Counted from the stretch's first letter, positions 7,532 to 16,691 are shown. The stretch is 64,000 nucleotides of DNA from Actinopolymorpha rutila (GCF_013407855.1 NZ_JACBZH010000001.1:2852001-2916000), one strand, 5' to 3'. Numbers and translations are program-made. The notes: generated by a model not told the origin, from the sequence alone.

Positions 7532-8386
7532 TCAGCGGAGTTCGGTGAGGCGTTCGGGATGGGTGTAGGCGACATAGCGTTCACCGCGCAGGAAGCCGAC
7601 CAGCGTCATCCCGAACCGCTCGGCCAGGTCGACCGCCAGGCTGGACGGCGCGCCGACCGCCGCCACGAAGGAGATGCCGGCCGCGAGCGCCTTCTGGCAG
7701 ATCTCGTATCCCGCCCGGCCGCTGGTGACGAGCACGTGGTCGGCCAGCGGCAGCCGGCGTTCGAGGAACGCCCAGCCGACCACCTTGTCCACCGCGTTGT
7801 GCCGGCCGACGTCCTCCCGGGCGCGCACCAGCGTTCCGTCGGCGGTGAACAGTCCGGCCGCGTGCAGGCCACCGGTCCGACTGAACACGTTCTGCGCCTC
7901 GCGGAGCCGGTCGGGCAGCGCGCACAGCAGGGCGGAGTCCAGCACTGGGCCGGGCGCGACGGGGGAGCAGCCGCGGAGTTCGAGTTCGTCCAGGCTCTCC
8001 TTGCCGCACACGCCGCAGGCCGAGGTGGCCGCGCCGTACCTCGCGGTCGGCGCCTCCGGCAGCGGGCGGGCCAGGTCGACGGTGACGACGTTGTAGCGCT
8101 GCTCGGCGCGCAGCGCCGGATCCGTGCAGTACGCCAGTCGTACGACGTCGTCGGGATCGGTCAGCAGCCCCTCCGACCGCAGGAAGCCGGCGGCGAGCTC
8201 GAAGTCGGCACCCGGCGTGCGCATGGTGACCACCAACGAGCGAGGAACCGCCCCCGGCCAGCCGACCCGGATCTCCAGCGGTTCCTCGGTCGCCACCACG
8301 TCGGCGCGGCCGCGGACCGTGCCGCCGTCGACCTCGCGGACGCGTACTCGCACCGTGCTGCCCGGCCGCCGGGTGGGGAGACTCAT
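7532..8386 (-). CDS. fdhD: formate dehydrogenase accessory sulfurtransferase FdhD
   Basis: This 284-residue cytoplasmic protein matches FdhD, which transfers sulfur from IscS-bound persulfide to the molybdenum cofactor and so activates formate dehydrogenases. The hallmark CGVCG motif is at residues 124-128, with Cys124 and Cys127 as the sulfur carriers. Other family blocks are TEEPLEIRV near 33-41, MRTPGADFELAAGFL near 55-69, FSRTGGLHAAGLF, and the GR-N-D segment EDVGRHNAVDKVVG. The length is normal for the family. No formate dehydrogenase gene lies in the window, so its client enzyme must be elsewhere. Confidence 0.93.
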   Translation of the reverse strand: MSLPTRRPGSTVRVRVREVDGGTVRGRADVVATEEPLEIRVGWPGAVPRSLVVTMRTPGADFELAAGFLRSEGLLTDPDDVVRLAYCTDPALRAEQRYNVVTVDLARPLPEAPTARYGAATSACGVCGKESLDELELRGCSPVAPGPVLDSALLCALPDRLREAQNVFSRTGGLHAAGLFTADGTLVRAREDVGRHNAVDKVVGWAFLERRLPLADHVLVTSGRAGYEICQKALAAGISFVAAVGAPSSLAVDLAERFGMTLVGFLRGERYVAYTHPERLTELR

Positions 8387-8486
8387 GGCCCCATCCTCGC
8401 CCCGCGCAAAACCGGATGACCCACCGGCACACCCCGGCCTATGGTCGGGGACGTGGAGATGCGCCGCGGGTAGCGCCCGCGTGACC

Positions 8487-8528
8487 GCTCGGCCGTAACG
8501 GCCGACAGCTCGGCCGTGACGGCCGACA
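8487..8528. repeat. tandem 21-bp repeat, each unit palindromic
   Basis: Two copies of GCTCGGCCGTNACGGCCGACA lie end to end (8487-8507 and 8508-8528), differing at one base. Each contains the near-perfect palindrome CGGCCGTNACGGCCG. It sits between the divergent fdhD and TrmH-type genes and may be an operator or a pair of hairpins. Confidence 0.6.
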
Positions 8529-8645
8529 CCCCCGGACGGACCCGTCCCGGCGTCGAGCCGGTGTCACCGGTCCGCCCGAACTTCCTCCGTCTCTCCACCT
8601 TCGTGACCGCGCGTCGTCGCGGCCACCAGCCCCGGGAGCATCGCG

Positions 8646-9509
8646 ATGGCGCCGCAACGCGTCGGTCTCCACCACCCCTGTATGCGTCCGTTCCTGGCCG
8701 CCGCGCGGAACACCGCGCCACCCGACGAGGACCACGTGGTGGTCGAGGGAACGTGGGCGCACGAAATGCTGCTGGCCGCGCGCACGCCGGTGGAGACGTT
8801 CCTGTGGTGCCCGGAGCTGGTTCGTACGCCGGAGGCGCGACGATGCGCGGACGTCCTGCGCGCCCGTGCCGAGACGGCGTACGAGATCGGGCCCAAGGTG
8901 CTCACCCGGCTGTGCGGCCGGGCCCGCTCCGACGGCCTGCTCGCCCTGGCCAGGTTGCCGCGCCGGACCGCCGCGGAGCTGGACTTCGGCGACCGGGCGC
9001 TGGTGCTGGTGGCCGACGGCATCGAGTACGCCGGGAACCTCGGCACCCTGATCCGTACCGCGGACGCGTGCAGCGCCGACTGCGTCGTGCTGGTGCGCCG
9101 GCAGGTCCGGCCCAACCATCCCCGGGTGTTCGTGGCGAGCCGGGGGACCGTGCTCACCGTGCCGGTGGTGGAGTTTCCCGACCCGGTGGCGGCCGCGGCC
9201 TGGCTGGCCCGGCGCGGGTTCACCGTCGTGGTGGCCGAGCCCGGCGCGACCCGCGACTACCGCACAGGCGACCTGTCCAGCCCGCGTACGGCCGTCGTCG
9301 TCGGCTCGGAGGGACGCGGCGTGTCCTCCGGGTGGTACGCGGCACGGGTCCGGCCGGTGTCGATCCCGATGTTCGGGACCGCCGACTCGCTGAACGTCTC
9401 GGTGTCGGCCGCACTGCTGCTGTACGAGGCGCGCAGAACCCGCGCACAGCCAGGACAGGACCCTAGTTGCAGGTCGCCCCGCACTGGCGGCGCAGCAGCG
9501 CGTCGATGA
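8646..9509 (+). CDS. TrmH-family (SPOUT) RNA methyltransferase
   Basis: This 287-residue protein should transfer a methyl group from S-adenosylmethionine to a ribose 2'-OH of tRNA or rRNA. The three SpoU motifs are clear: NLGTLIRTADA at about 131-141, VVVGSEGRGVS near 215-225, and IPMFGTADSLNVSVSAALLL near 240-260, which form the knotted cofactor site. The N-terminal 100 residues form a substrate-binding domain like that of the TsnR/AviRb-type enzymes. The C-terminal tail overlaps the 3' end of the opposite-strand VWA gene by 47 bases. A second, distinct member of this family lies at about 30.5 kb. The target nucleotide is not predictable from sequence alone. Confidence 0.85.
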   Translation: MAPQRVGLHHPCMRPFLAAARNTAPPDEDHVVVEGTWAHEMLLAARTPVETFLWCPELVRTPEARRCADVLRARAETAYEIGPKVLTRLCGRARSDGLLALARLPRRTAAELDFGDRALVLVADGIEYAGNLGTLIRTADACSADCVVLVRRQVRPNHPRVFVASRGTVLTVPVVEFPDPVAAAAWLARRGFTVVVAEPGATRDYRTGDLSSPRTAVVVGSEGRGVSSGWYAARVRPVSIPMFGTADSLNVSVSAALLLYEARRTRAQPGQDPSCRSPRTGGAAARR

Positions 9510-11154
9510 CGATGCCCTCCATGTCCTGGGGGTCGCGCGCGCGGTAGGCCCGGCCACCGGTCGCGTCCGCGATCTTGCCGAGCGCGGCGAGGTCGGCCTG
9601 CGGGCCGATGCCGACCAGGATGACCGAGATCGGTCGGGCCGGGTCGGCCTCGTTCTTCAGCGTGTTGAGCAGCTGGGTGAGGGAGACACCCGTACGGTCC
9701 TCGTCCTTGCCGTCGGTGAGCAGCACCACGGAGTTGACCCTGGCGTCGTCGTAGCCGTTCTGCGCGGTGCGGTACGCGGCCAGGAACGTGTCGTAGAGGC
9801 CGGTGCCGCCGCTGACCTGGCTGGGTAGCTTCGCCAGCACCTTCGCCAGCTCGGCGCGGTGCGTGGCGGACAGCTCGGCGGTCTTCGCCAGCTCGCGGTA
9901 GTCGCGGGTGCCGTCGCGGAGTTCGGAGAACTCCCACAGCCCGACCTCGCCCTTGTCGGGGAAGTAGCTGAGCGCGGTGCCGGCGGCGTCGCGGGCGAGC
10001 TCGATCCGGCTCCGGCTGCCGGCGGCCGCGGCCATCGAGCCGGACACGTCGACGACGGCGAGCAGCCGTGACTCCAGGCTCAGTGCGGCCCAACTGCGCA
10101 GCACGTCGTCGGCGTCGTGCAGCGTGACCGGAGGGAGCACCTTCACCGAGCCGACGTCTGAGTTCTTGGCGGGTGGGGCGAGGTCGCGGTAGTCGCGGAA
10201 CCCCGCCTTGCGGAACGTCTCCCGGCCCTGTGGAGCGTCGGCGAACCGGGCCAGCGCGGCACCGGCGGCGGCGATCCGGTCGGTGCGGGCCGAGCCGTGG
10301 CGGATGGCGACCAGGGGGTAGTCGAGGAGGACCGTGCCGTTCTTCGGCGCGACCGCCACGACGTCGGTGTCGGAGTGGTCGCGGGTGAAGCTCAGCACCT
10401 GTTGCTCGCTGGCGGGAACCCCTCGTTGCAGACCGGTCTGGGTGTCTGCCTGGGCGAGCTCTCGGCCGAGGTCGTCGACGTGGTCCTTGGCCAGCTTGAT
10501 GAGCACCGTGCCGAGCTTGGACCGGGCCTCCTCGGCCTCGCCGGTCACCGAGCGCCGCACGCCGAGCAGCGCGCTCAGGGCGACGCCGGACCGCTCCGCG
10601 TCGGCCACCGCCATGTGGCCACTGGTGGCCAGCGTCGACCAGTTGTCCGCGTCGCCGCCGAGCTTCTCCACCTCCGCCTGGGTGGTGGCGAGGACCATCG
10701 GGGACGCGGCCAGCGACGGGCTCAGCGCGAGCACGCGGGACGGCGGGATGCCGGTGCGGGCCACCCACTCGAACGTGTCCGGCACCCACAGGTCCGGGGT
10801 GTTCGCGTCGTCGCTGCCGTGCTCAGTGGACAGCCGGGTGAACATGTCGCGCGGGCTCACCGCGGTGACACCGAACGTCAGACACGCTCCGCCGACCGGG
10901 ACCTTGTCCTTCTCGACGCGGGCGGTCACCGCCTTCAGCGGCGCGACGATCTCGGGCGCGGCCGCGACCCGGATGCGCACGGTGCCTTCGCAGGAAGCCG
11001 ACTTGCTGCCCGCGGACGCACCGAGCTCGCGGACACCGAGGAAGGCCGCCGTCGGAATGATCAGTGCCAAGGCGACGACGAGTACGAGCAGACCTCGACC
11101 TCGGCCGTGGTGACGGCGGGGTCGCAGGTCTGCGGCGGCATGACGACCGGGCAT
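9463..11154 (-). CDS. membrane-anchored protein: substrate-binding-like domain plus VWA domain
   Basis: This 563-residue protein has one N-terminal membrane helix (about 20-42) after a basic segment, so the rest should face outwards. Residues about 55-330 resemble an extracellular solute-binding fold (TPDLWVPDTFEWVARTG, ASPMVLATTQAEVEKLGG). Residues about 360-550 are a von Willebrand A domain with an intact MIDAS site (DVSGS near 368, the Thr in GGTGLYDT, and the Asp in LLTDGKDED). The C-terminus ends in a Cys pair (RRQCGATCN). Fusions of these two domains are known in actinobacteria and are annotated as substrate-binding and VWA domain-containing proteins. The ligand and partner are unknown. 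It appears monocistronic. Confidence 0.8.
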   Translation of the reverse strand: MPGRHAAADLRPRRHHGRGRGLLVLVVALALIIPTAAFLGVRELGASAGSKSASCEGTVRIRVAAAPEIVAPLKAVTARVEKDKVPVGGACLTFGVTAVSPRDMFTRLSTEHGSDDANTPDLWVPDTFEWVARTGIPPSRVLALSPSLAASPMVLATTQAEVEKLGGDADNWSTLATSGHMAVADAERSGVALSALLGVRRSVTGEAEEARSKLGTVLIKLAKDHVDDLGRELAQADTQTGLQRGVPASEQQVLSFTRDHSDTDVVAVAPKNGTVLLDYPLVAIRHGSARTDRIAAAGAALARFADAPQGRETFRKAGFRDYRDLAPPAKNSDVGSVKVLPPVTLHDADDVLRSWAALSLESRLLAVVDVSGSMAAAAGSRSRIELARDAAGTALSYFPDKGEVGLWEFSELRDGTRDYRELAKTAELSATHRAELAKVLAKLPSQVSGGTGLYDTFLAAYRTAQNGYDDARVNSVVLLTDGKDEDRTGVSLTQLLNTLKNEADPARPISVILVGIGPQADLAALGKIADATGGRAYRARDPQDMEGIVIDALLRRQCGATCN

Positions 11155-11335
11155 AGCGCTGCTCCCTCTCCACCCCGAGTGGGCGGGACATTACCGGAAA
11201 ACCCGGCCCGACCGGTGACCGTCATCCGCAATGGGACGAAGCGCTACCAGGTGTGTCGAAGCGGGCGCGTACGGCCACCGGACGTGGTCGGGACGGGTGT
11301 GCCGAGTGCCGTTCAGGTCCCGCTTCAGGTCCGCT

Positions 11336-12406
11336 TCACGACTCGCCGGCGGCGTACATCCGGGCGATCACCGACTCGATCGCCGGCTCCTGGATCGACA
11401 GGTCGGCCACGGGGTAGCGCGCGGCGATCGCCGCCACCAGGGGAGCGGCACTGGTCGACGCCGGGAAGGCCAGCCACTGCCGCGGGCCGTCCACCCGGAC
11501 CACGTTCGCGCCGTCCACCTCGATCGGCGGACCGGGGTCGGCGAGGTCGACCACGAGGGTGCGCTCGCTCTCGCCGAGGCCATGCAGGCCGTGCAACCCC
11601 GTCAGGCTTCCGTCGTACATCACCCGCCCGTGGTCGATCACCATCACCCGCGAGCACAGTTGCTCGATGTCGGTGAGGTCGTGGGTGGTCAGCAGCACGG
11701 TGGTGCCGCGTTCGCGGTTGAGGTCGCGCAGGAACTCCCGCACCTTGGCCTTGCTCACGATGTCCAGCCCGATGGTGGGCTCGTCGAGGTAGACGACCTC
11801 CGGGTCGTGCAGCAGCGCGGCGGCGATGTCGCCCCGCATGCGCTGGCCGAGGGAGAGCTGGCGTACGGGTACGTCGAGCAGCGGTCCGAGCTCGAGCAGG
11901 TCGACGTAGTGGCCGAGGTTCTCGCGGTAGCGCGCGTCCGGGATCTTGTAGATCCGCCGCAGCAGGCCGAAGCTGTCCCGCAGCGGGAGGTCCCACCACA
12001 AGGTGGTGCGCTGGCCGAACACGACACCGATCCGCCGGGCCAGCCGGATCCGGTCGCGCGACGGCTCGATGCCGGCGACCCGCAAGGTGCCGGCGGTGGG
12101 TACCAGGATGCCGGTGAGCATCTTGATCGTGGTCGACTTGCCGGCGCCGTTGGGCCCGATGTAGCCGACCATCTCCCCGGCGGCCACCTCGAAGGACAGC
12201 CCGGCGACCGCGTGCACCTCCGAGCGGGTGCGCCGCAGCCGGCCGGTGCGACGTCGTACGGAGAAGGTCTTCCGCACGTCCCGCACCTCGATCAGCGGTT
12301 CGGCGCCGTTGCGCTCGGCCGGAGGGGCGGCGGAGGGCTCGGCGGTGGGCTCGGTGGCGGTGGTCGTGAGGGACGGCTGGTTCGAACGTGTGGGCTGTGT
12401 CGTCAT
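11336..12406 (-). CDS. ABC transporter ATP-binding protein (ABC-2 exporter)
   Basis: This 356-residue ATPase powers the exporter formed with the two permeases encoded upstream. Walker A (GPNGAGKST) is at 84-92, the signature motif is LSLGQRMR near 180, and Walker B (VVYLDEP) near 204. The first 38 residues are a Thr/Pro/Ala-rich unstructured extension. The ATG at 12406 is two bases past the stop of the preceding permease gene. The set (ATPase plus two different ABC-2 permeases) matches a known actinobacterial three-gene type (COG4586/COG4587/COG3694) of unknown substrate. Confidence 0.88.
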   Translation of the reverse strand: MTTQPTRSNQPSLTTTATEPTAEPSAAPPAERNGAEPLIEVRDVRKTFSVRRRTGRLRRTRSEVHAVAGLSFEVAAGEMVGYIGPNGAGKSTTIKMLTGILVPTAGTLRVAGIEPSRDRIRLARRIGVVFGQRTTLWWDLPLRDSFGLLRRIYKIPDARYRENLGHYVDLLELGPLLDVPVRQLSLGQRMRGDIAAALLHDPEVVYLDEPTIGLDIVSKAKVREFLRDLNRERGTTVLLTTHDLTDIEQLCSRVMVIDHGRVMYDGSLTGLHGLHGLGESERTLVVDLADPGPPIEVDGANVVRVDGPRQWLAFPASTSAAPLVAAIAARYPVADLSIQEPAIESVIARMYAAGES

Positions 12407-12408
12407 GG

Positions 12409-13212
12409 TCAACTCCCGGTGCTGCGGTAGCTGCGCAGGCCGGCCCGCCAGGCCAGCGCGGCGACGAGGGCGAGGACGGCCGCGGCCAGCGGCGAGGCGA
12501 ACTGGAAGGCCTTCGGCAGGCCGAGCGGATCCGGATGGCCGAGAATGTGCAGGGCCGGCAGCCAGTTGACGAACGCCAGCGGGATGCCGAACGTCGCCGC
12601 GCGGAGCAGGTCCTTGGCGAAGATCGTCGGTGGGTACTGCGTGAGGAAGTTGCCGCCGTAGGTGAAGGCGTTTGCCACCTCGGCGGCGTCGGTCGCGGCG
12701 AACTGGAACGCCGCGCCGAGGACGAAGATCGCGGCGAAGATGACGGTGCCGCTGACCAGCATGACCGGGATCAGCGCGATCCGGTCCCACGTCCAGTGCA
12801 CGTCGACCGCGACCACCGCCCAGCCGAACACCAGCGCGCTCTGGGTGATCCGCCCCAGCCGGCGCAGTGCGAAGTCGTCGGCGGCGGCCTGCACGAACGT
12901 CGGCACCGGCCGGATCAGCATCACGTCGAGGGAGCCGTCCCGGATCCGCCGGCCCAGTCGTTCGATGCTGCCGACCAGCAGGTCGGCGGTCCCCATCGCG
13001 ACTCCGGAGGTGGCGTAGAGGAAGGCGACCTCGGGCAGGTCGAACCCGCCGAGGCTGTCGGTGTGCACGAACATGATGAAGATCGCCACGAAGTCGAAGC
13101 CGGTCACCACGAACTGCCCGACGGTGAGCATCGCGAACGACGCCCGGTAGACCATCGTGGACCGCACCCACATCGCGACGATCCAGCCGTACGCCCGCAG
13201 TGCGTCAGCCAC
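12409..13212 (-). CDS. ABC-2 type permease, second subunit
   Basis: This 267-residue integral membrane protein has about six hydrophobic helices (for example AMLTVGQFVVTGFDFVAIFI near 27-46 and VLALVAALAWRAGL at the C-terminus). The sequence GSLDVMLIRPVPTFVQ after the second helix is typical of the ABC-2 family of the COG3694 type. It overlaps the upstream permease gene by 8 bases and ends two bases before the ATPase gene, so the three are one operon. The two permeases likely form a heterodimeric channel. The substrate is unknown. Confidence 0.85.
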   Translation of the reverse strand: MADALRAYGWIVAMWVRSTMVYRASFAMLTVGQFVVTGFDFVAIFIMFVHTDSLGGFDLPEVAFLYATSGVAMGTADLLVGSIERLGRRIRDGSLDVMLIRPVPTFVQAAADDFALRRLGRITQSALVFGWAVVAVDVHWTWDRIALIPVMLVSGTVIFAAIFVLGAAFQFAATDAAEVANAFTYGGNFLTQYPPTIFAKDLLRAATFGIPLAFVNWLPALHILGHPDPLGLPKAFQFASPLAAAVLALVAALAWRAGLRSYRSTGS

Positions 13213-14005
13213 CCTGGACCACCACCTTCCGCGTGGCGAGCTGGGTGAGTGCCCGCCCGGCCAGCCAGAGCACCAGCGCCCAGCCCGCCTGGAAGGCGAG
13301 TACGGAGACCAGCGCCGAGCCCTGGCGCTTGCCGAGGAACACGTCCGCCGGGATCTGCAGCGCCGACGACCACGGCAGCGCCCGGGCCAGGTCGCCGAGC
13401 CAGCCGGGGAAGACGTTCAGCGGCAGCAACATGCCGGAGAAGAACATCGCCAGCACCCCGGCGAGCTGGTGCACACCGCGGGCGTCCATCAGCCAGAAGC
13501 CGGCCAGGGTGAACAGGTAGTTGAGGCTGAAGCAGACCACGGCGCCGAGAACGACCGAGAGCAGGAACGCCAGCCAGGTCGCCAGGTCGCCGGGAAGGTT
13601 GAGGGTGAACGCGAACGCGCCCACCAGGGTCGGGCCGATGCCCCGGCCGAGCAGGTGGAACGCGGCCCGGCCCAGGTCGCTGGCCAGCCACCACGCCTGC
13701 AGGTCGACCGGGCGGTACAGGTCGACGGCGATGTCGCCGGTGCGGATCCGCTCGGCGAGCTCCTCCCGGAACCCACCGCCCCACAGGGCGCCGACCATGC
13801 CGAGGGACTGGCCGAGCCAGACGTAGGTCACCGCGTCGGTCACGTCGTACCCGCCGAGAGACGGCCGGGCGCGCCACAACGCGATGTAGGTGAACGCCAT
13901 GATGAAGCCGAAGACGGTGTTGGTGAACACGCCGGCGGCGGTGGCGGCGCGGTAGGTGGAGTATCGGCGGAAGGTACGCCACGCGATCGCGGCATAGACC
14001 CTCAT
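13205..14005 (-). CDS. ABC-2 type permease, first subunit
   Basis: This 266-residue protein opens the exporter operon. It has about six membrane helices; the block RTGDIAVDLYRPVDLQAWWLA (about residues 88-108) corresponds to the same cytoplasmic loop as in the second permease and is typical of COG4587 proteins. The C-terminal part (ALVLWLAGRALTQLATRKVVVQGG) ends with a positively charged tail. The ATG at 14005 fits the family N-terminus (MRVYAAIAWRTFRRYSTYR). Confidence 0.85.
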   Translation of the reverse strand: MRVYAAIAWRTFRRYSTYRAATAAGVFTNTVFGFIMAFTYIALWRARPSLGGYDVTDAVTYVWLGQSLGMVGALWGGGFREELAERIRTGDIAVDLYRPVDLQAWWLASDLGRAAFHLLGRGIGPTLVGAFAFTLNLPGDLATWLAFLLSVVLGAVVCFSLNYLFTLAGFWLMDARGVHQLAGVLAMFFSGMLLPLNVFPGWLGDLARALPWSSALQIPADVFLGKRQGSALVSVLAFQAGWALVLWLAGRALTQLATRKVVVQGG

Positions 14006-14532
14006 GCTGGAAGGCTCCCTTCGACGAACGGCATGCGTCTGTGGCGTGCGCGGCAGGCGGGTGGCAGGCCGGTGACACGGATGCGGCAGGCAGAGCGCGC
14101 GGGGTTGCGCGTCTTGGGCACGCGGGGAGCAGCGCGGGGAGGGTGCTCGCGCTTGGGTGGACCTTGGACGGCGCGCGGCCCGCGGGGGATGTGGGCCGGG
14201 TGCCGCGCACGTCGAACTTCCCCCGCATCGGTGCTGACCGGGGGTGGAGGTGGGAGCGATATGCCCGGCCGCCTGCGTTGATCAGCTGGGCTGACCGTGC
14301 CAGACCGGGATTTTGGTGGCCAGACAGCATAACCGGCACCGGACGTGACGGGAAGGGATTTTCCTGCGGCCATCGTGGTGGCCCGGGCACACGGCATCCG
14401 GCGCGCTTCCCGGGGCGCCCGCCCGAGGCGGTGGGGCCGGCGGCGGGGTCCGCGTGATATGCAGTCAGGGTCCCGTTCGTGTGCGGTGCGTCCCCCGGCC
14501 GCCGCGAGCCACCAGCTCACGAAGGTTCCGCC
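14006..14532. other. intergenic region between divergent units
   Basis: This 527-base GC-rich stretch must contain the promoters of the ABC exporter (minus) and the DUF3817 operon (plus). G-runs cluster at about 14130-14260. No RNA gene, repeat array or convincing coding frame was recognised, and no promoter could be assigned. Confidence 0.5.
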
Positions 14533-14892
14533 ATGCCGCTGCTGACTGTCTACCGGGTCATGTCCTACGTCACCGGTGTCGTGTTGCTCGCGCTGGTGCT
14601 GGTCGCGATGCCGCTGAAGTACTTCGCGGACACCCCCGGCCCGACCATGGTGGTCGGCCAGCTCCACGGCTTCCTCTACATGGCCTACGTCGTGGTGGTG
14701 CTGCTGCTGGGATTCTCGCTGCGGTGGCGGCCCGTGCGCATGCTGCTGGTGATGCTGGCCGGGACGATCCCGTTCGCCGCGTTCTTCGCCGAGCGCAGGA
14801 TCGTCGCCGACGTCCACCGCAGCCGGGGCACCGGCGGCCGTGAGGGCCGAGAGGGCGACCGGCGAAGCGAGCGGGTCGGCGCGGGTGACTGA
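14533..14892 (+). CDS. DUF3817 small integral membrane protein
   Basis: This 119-residue protein has three hydrophobic helices (about 8-27, 42-63 and 69-86). The core matches DUF3817 membrane proteins, with the conserved HGFLYMAYV block at the second helix. The C-terminal 30 residues are charged and probably cytoplasmic. The ATG at 14533 is preferred over an in-frame start 54 bases upstream because the first helix begins directly after it. Its function is unknown. The stop codon overlaps the next gene's likely GTG start. Confidence 0.75.
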   Translation: MPLLTVYRVMSYVTGVVLLALVLVAMPLKYFADTPGPTMVVGQLHGFLYMAYVVVVLLLGFSLRWRPVRMLLVMLAGTIPFAAFFAERRIVADVHRSRGTGGREGREGDRRSERVGAGD

Positions 14893-15718
14893 CCCGGCAG
14901 AAGCCGCGGACCCGATGGCGACTGCGCGTACGCACGCGCGGGCGCTGGTGGAGGTGAAGGGCGTCGTCGCGGTGGTGGTGGGCGGCAGCCATGCCGGCGG
15001 AACCGCCGACGCCACCTCCGACCTCGACCTCGGCCTCTACTACCGCGAGCCCCTCGACGTCCCCGCGCTGGCAGACCTGGCCACCTCGCTGACCGGGCGG
15101 CCCACCGAGGTCGCCGCACCGGGCGGGTGGGGGCCGTGGGTGAACGGCGGCGCGTGGCTGTCCACCGACGCGGGACCCGTGGACTGGATCCTGCGCGACC
15201 TGGACCGGGTCACCCAGGAGTGGGAACGCGCGACGCGCGGGGAGTTCGGGCTGCACCACCAGCCGGGTCACCCGTTCGGATTTCTCAGTACGACCTACGT
15301 CGGCGAGCTCGTGACCGCGGTCGTCGTCGCCGACCCGGACCGTGAGGTGGGCCGGCTGCAGCAGGCCGCCGCGCGGTATCCGGAACCACTGCGGGACGCA
15401 CTCGTCGGCTGGCTGTGGGAGGCGGGGTTCAGCCTCGCGGTCGCGCGCAAGGCGACCCGGCGCGGCGACGCGGCGTACGTCGCGATGTGCGTGCTGCGGG
15501 CGGTCGGCATCATGGCGCACGCGCTGCACGCCCGCGCCGGCCGGTGGGTGCTGAACGAGAAGGGCCTGGTCGCCGCGGCCGGCCGGTTGCCGGGCGCACC
15601 GGCGGAGTTCGCGGCCCGCGCCCAGGCGCTGTGCGGCGCGATCGGCACCACCCCGGCGGAGCTGACCGCGCGGCTGGACGACGCCGAACGCCTGCTCGCC
15701 GACGTCCGCGGCGACTGA
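14885..15718 (+). CDS. nucleotidyltransferase-domain protein
   Basis: This protein of about 277 residues has the pol-beta nucleotidyltransferase signature GGS...DLD (GGSHAGG at 33-39; Asp46 and Asp48 as metal ligands), followed by an alpha-helical domain. Such proteins transfer a nucleotide to a small molecule, RNA or protein. The GTG at 14885 overlaps the upstream stop by 8 bases; an alternative start at 14840 would add 15 residues. It is followed after 12 bases by a second nucleotidyltransferase, so the two are probably co-transcribed. It may be an antibiotic-modifying enzyme or one of unknown function; the sequence does not decide. Confidence 0.72.
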   Translation: MTDPAEAADPMATARTHARALVEVKGVVAVVVGGSHAGGTADATSDLDLGLYYREPLDVPALADLATSLTGRPTEVAAPGGWGPWVNGGAWLSTDAGPVDWILRDLDRVTQEWERATRGEFGLHHQPGHPFGFLSTTYVGELVTAVVVADPDREVGRLQQAAARYPEPLRDALVGWLWEAGFSLAVARKATRRGDAAYVAMCVLRAVGIMAHALHARAGRWVLNEKGLVAAAGRLPGAPAEFAARAQALCGAIGTTPAELTARLDDAERLLADVRGD

Positions 15719-15730
15719 CGCCGGCCCTCC

Positions 15731-16675
15731 ATGACTCCGAAGTCCCCGAAGTCCCCGAAGTCCCCGAAGACCCCGGCTACCCCGGCGACCCCGGCCTCGG
15801 CTGCTGCGGCCACCGCGGCGCAGGACGCGCTCGACGCGGCGTACCGCGCGGCGTTCGCCGCCGAGGAGCGGGTTCGCGCCGTGCTCACCTACGGCTCCCG
15901 GCCGGCTGGGCTCGGCGACGCGTGGTCGGACGTGGAGTACTGGGTGTTCGTCAGCTCCGACCTGCTGCCGGACCAGGCCCGGACGAACCCTCCCGTCCCG
16001 CCGGACTGGCTGCGCGAGGTCGGTGAACCGGCGCTGCTGGTGCGCAACGAGTTCGGTGCCTGGGTCGCGGTGCACGCCGGGCTGGTGCGGGTGGAGGTGC
16101 ACCTCTGGCCGGCCTCCGGCGTCGACGTCGTACGCGGCTGGCCGGCGCGGGGTGCGCCGGTGGAGTCGATGGTGGTGCTGGACCGGGACGGAACGCTCAC
16201 GCCCGCGGTGGCGGCGCTGCCGGAGCATCCGCGCGTCCCGCGCACCGCGGCGGAAGTGGCGGAGGTCTGCGGACGCTTCGCCAACTGGTGGGTGCTCGGC
16301 CACAACGTCGCGGGCCGAGGTGAGTGGGAACGTTCCCAGGACGCGCTCGCCCACGTACGCCGCGAGCTGCTCTGGATGGCCCGGCTGGCCGAGGCCGGCT
16401 CGGAACCCGAAGTCGGCGAGGCGACGAAGCGGTGGCTCACGCCGTCCCGGCTGGCCGAGCGGGACCTGTCCCCGGAGGTGATCGAAGCCCTGGCGCGGGT
16501 CTCCGCCCGCACCGAGCCGGCAGACCTGGCCCGGGCGTACGGCGCCGCGTGGGAGCTGGGGGAGCGACTGTGGCGCGCGCTCGTCGCGACCTGGGGCTTC
16601 GACCCACCCGACCGGCTGGCCGAGTGGGTCGAAGCCCAAGTCGAAGCCGAAGCCCAAGCCCAGGTTCAGGCCTGA
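15731..16675 (+). CDS. lincosamide/aminoglycoside-type nucleotidyltransferase-like protein
   Basis: This 314-residue protein carries the motif YGSRPAGLGDAWSDVEYWVF (about 54-73), the GS...D-x-E/D nucleotidyl-transfer site, with Asp67 and Glu69 in place of the more usual Asp-x-Asp. The C-terminal helical part (CGRFANWWVLGHNVAGRGEW) resembles lincosamide nucleotidyltransferases. The N-terminus holds a Lys-Ser-Pro tandem repeat coded by four near-identical 9-base units at 15736-15770, then a Pro/Ala tract; the C-terminus is an Ala/Gln/Glu repeat. These tails look like slippage-prone additions. Resistance is possible but unproven. Confidence 0.65.
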   Translation: MTPKSPKSPKSPKTPATPATPASAAAATAAQDALDAAYRAAFAAEERVRAVLTYGSRPAGLGDAWSDVEYWVFVSSDLLPDQARTNPPVPPDWLREVGEPALLVRNEFGAWVAVHAGLVRVEVHLWPASGVDVVRGWPARGAPVESMVVLDRDGTLTPAVAALPEHPRVPRTAAEVAEVCGRFANWWVLGHNVAGRGEWERSQDALAHVRRELLWMARLAEAGSEPEVGEATKRWLTPSRLAERDLSPEVIEALARVSARTEPADLARAYGAAWELGERLWRALVATWGFDPPDRLAEWVEAQVEAEAQAQVQA

Positions 16676-16691
16676 GCTACCGGCTCGGGGC

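Noticed and set aside
11155..11335. small RNA between the VWA and ABC genes
   Set aside because: No promoter-terminator pair; only short repeated words such as CAGGTCC.
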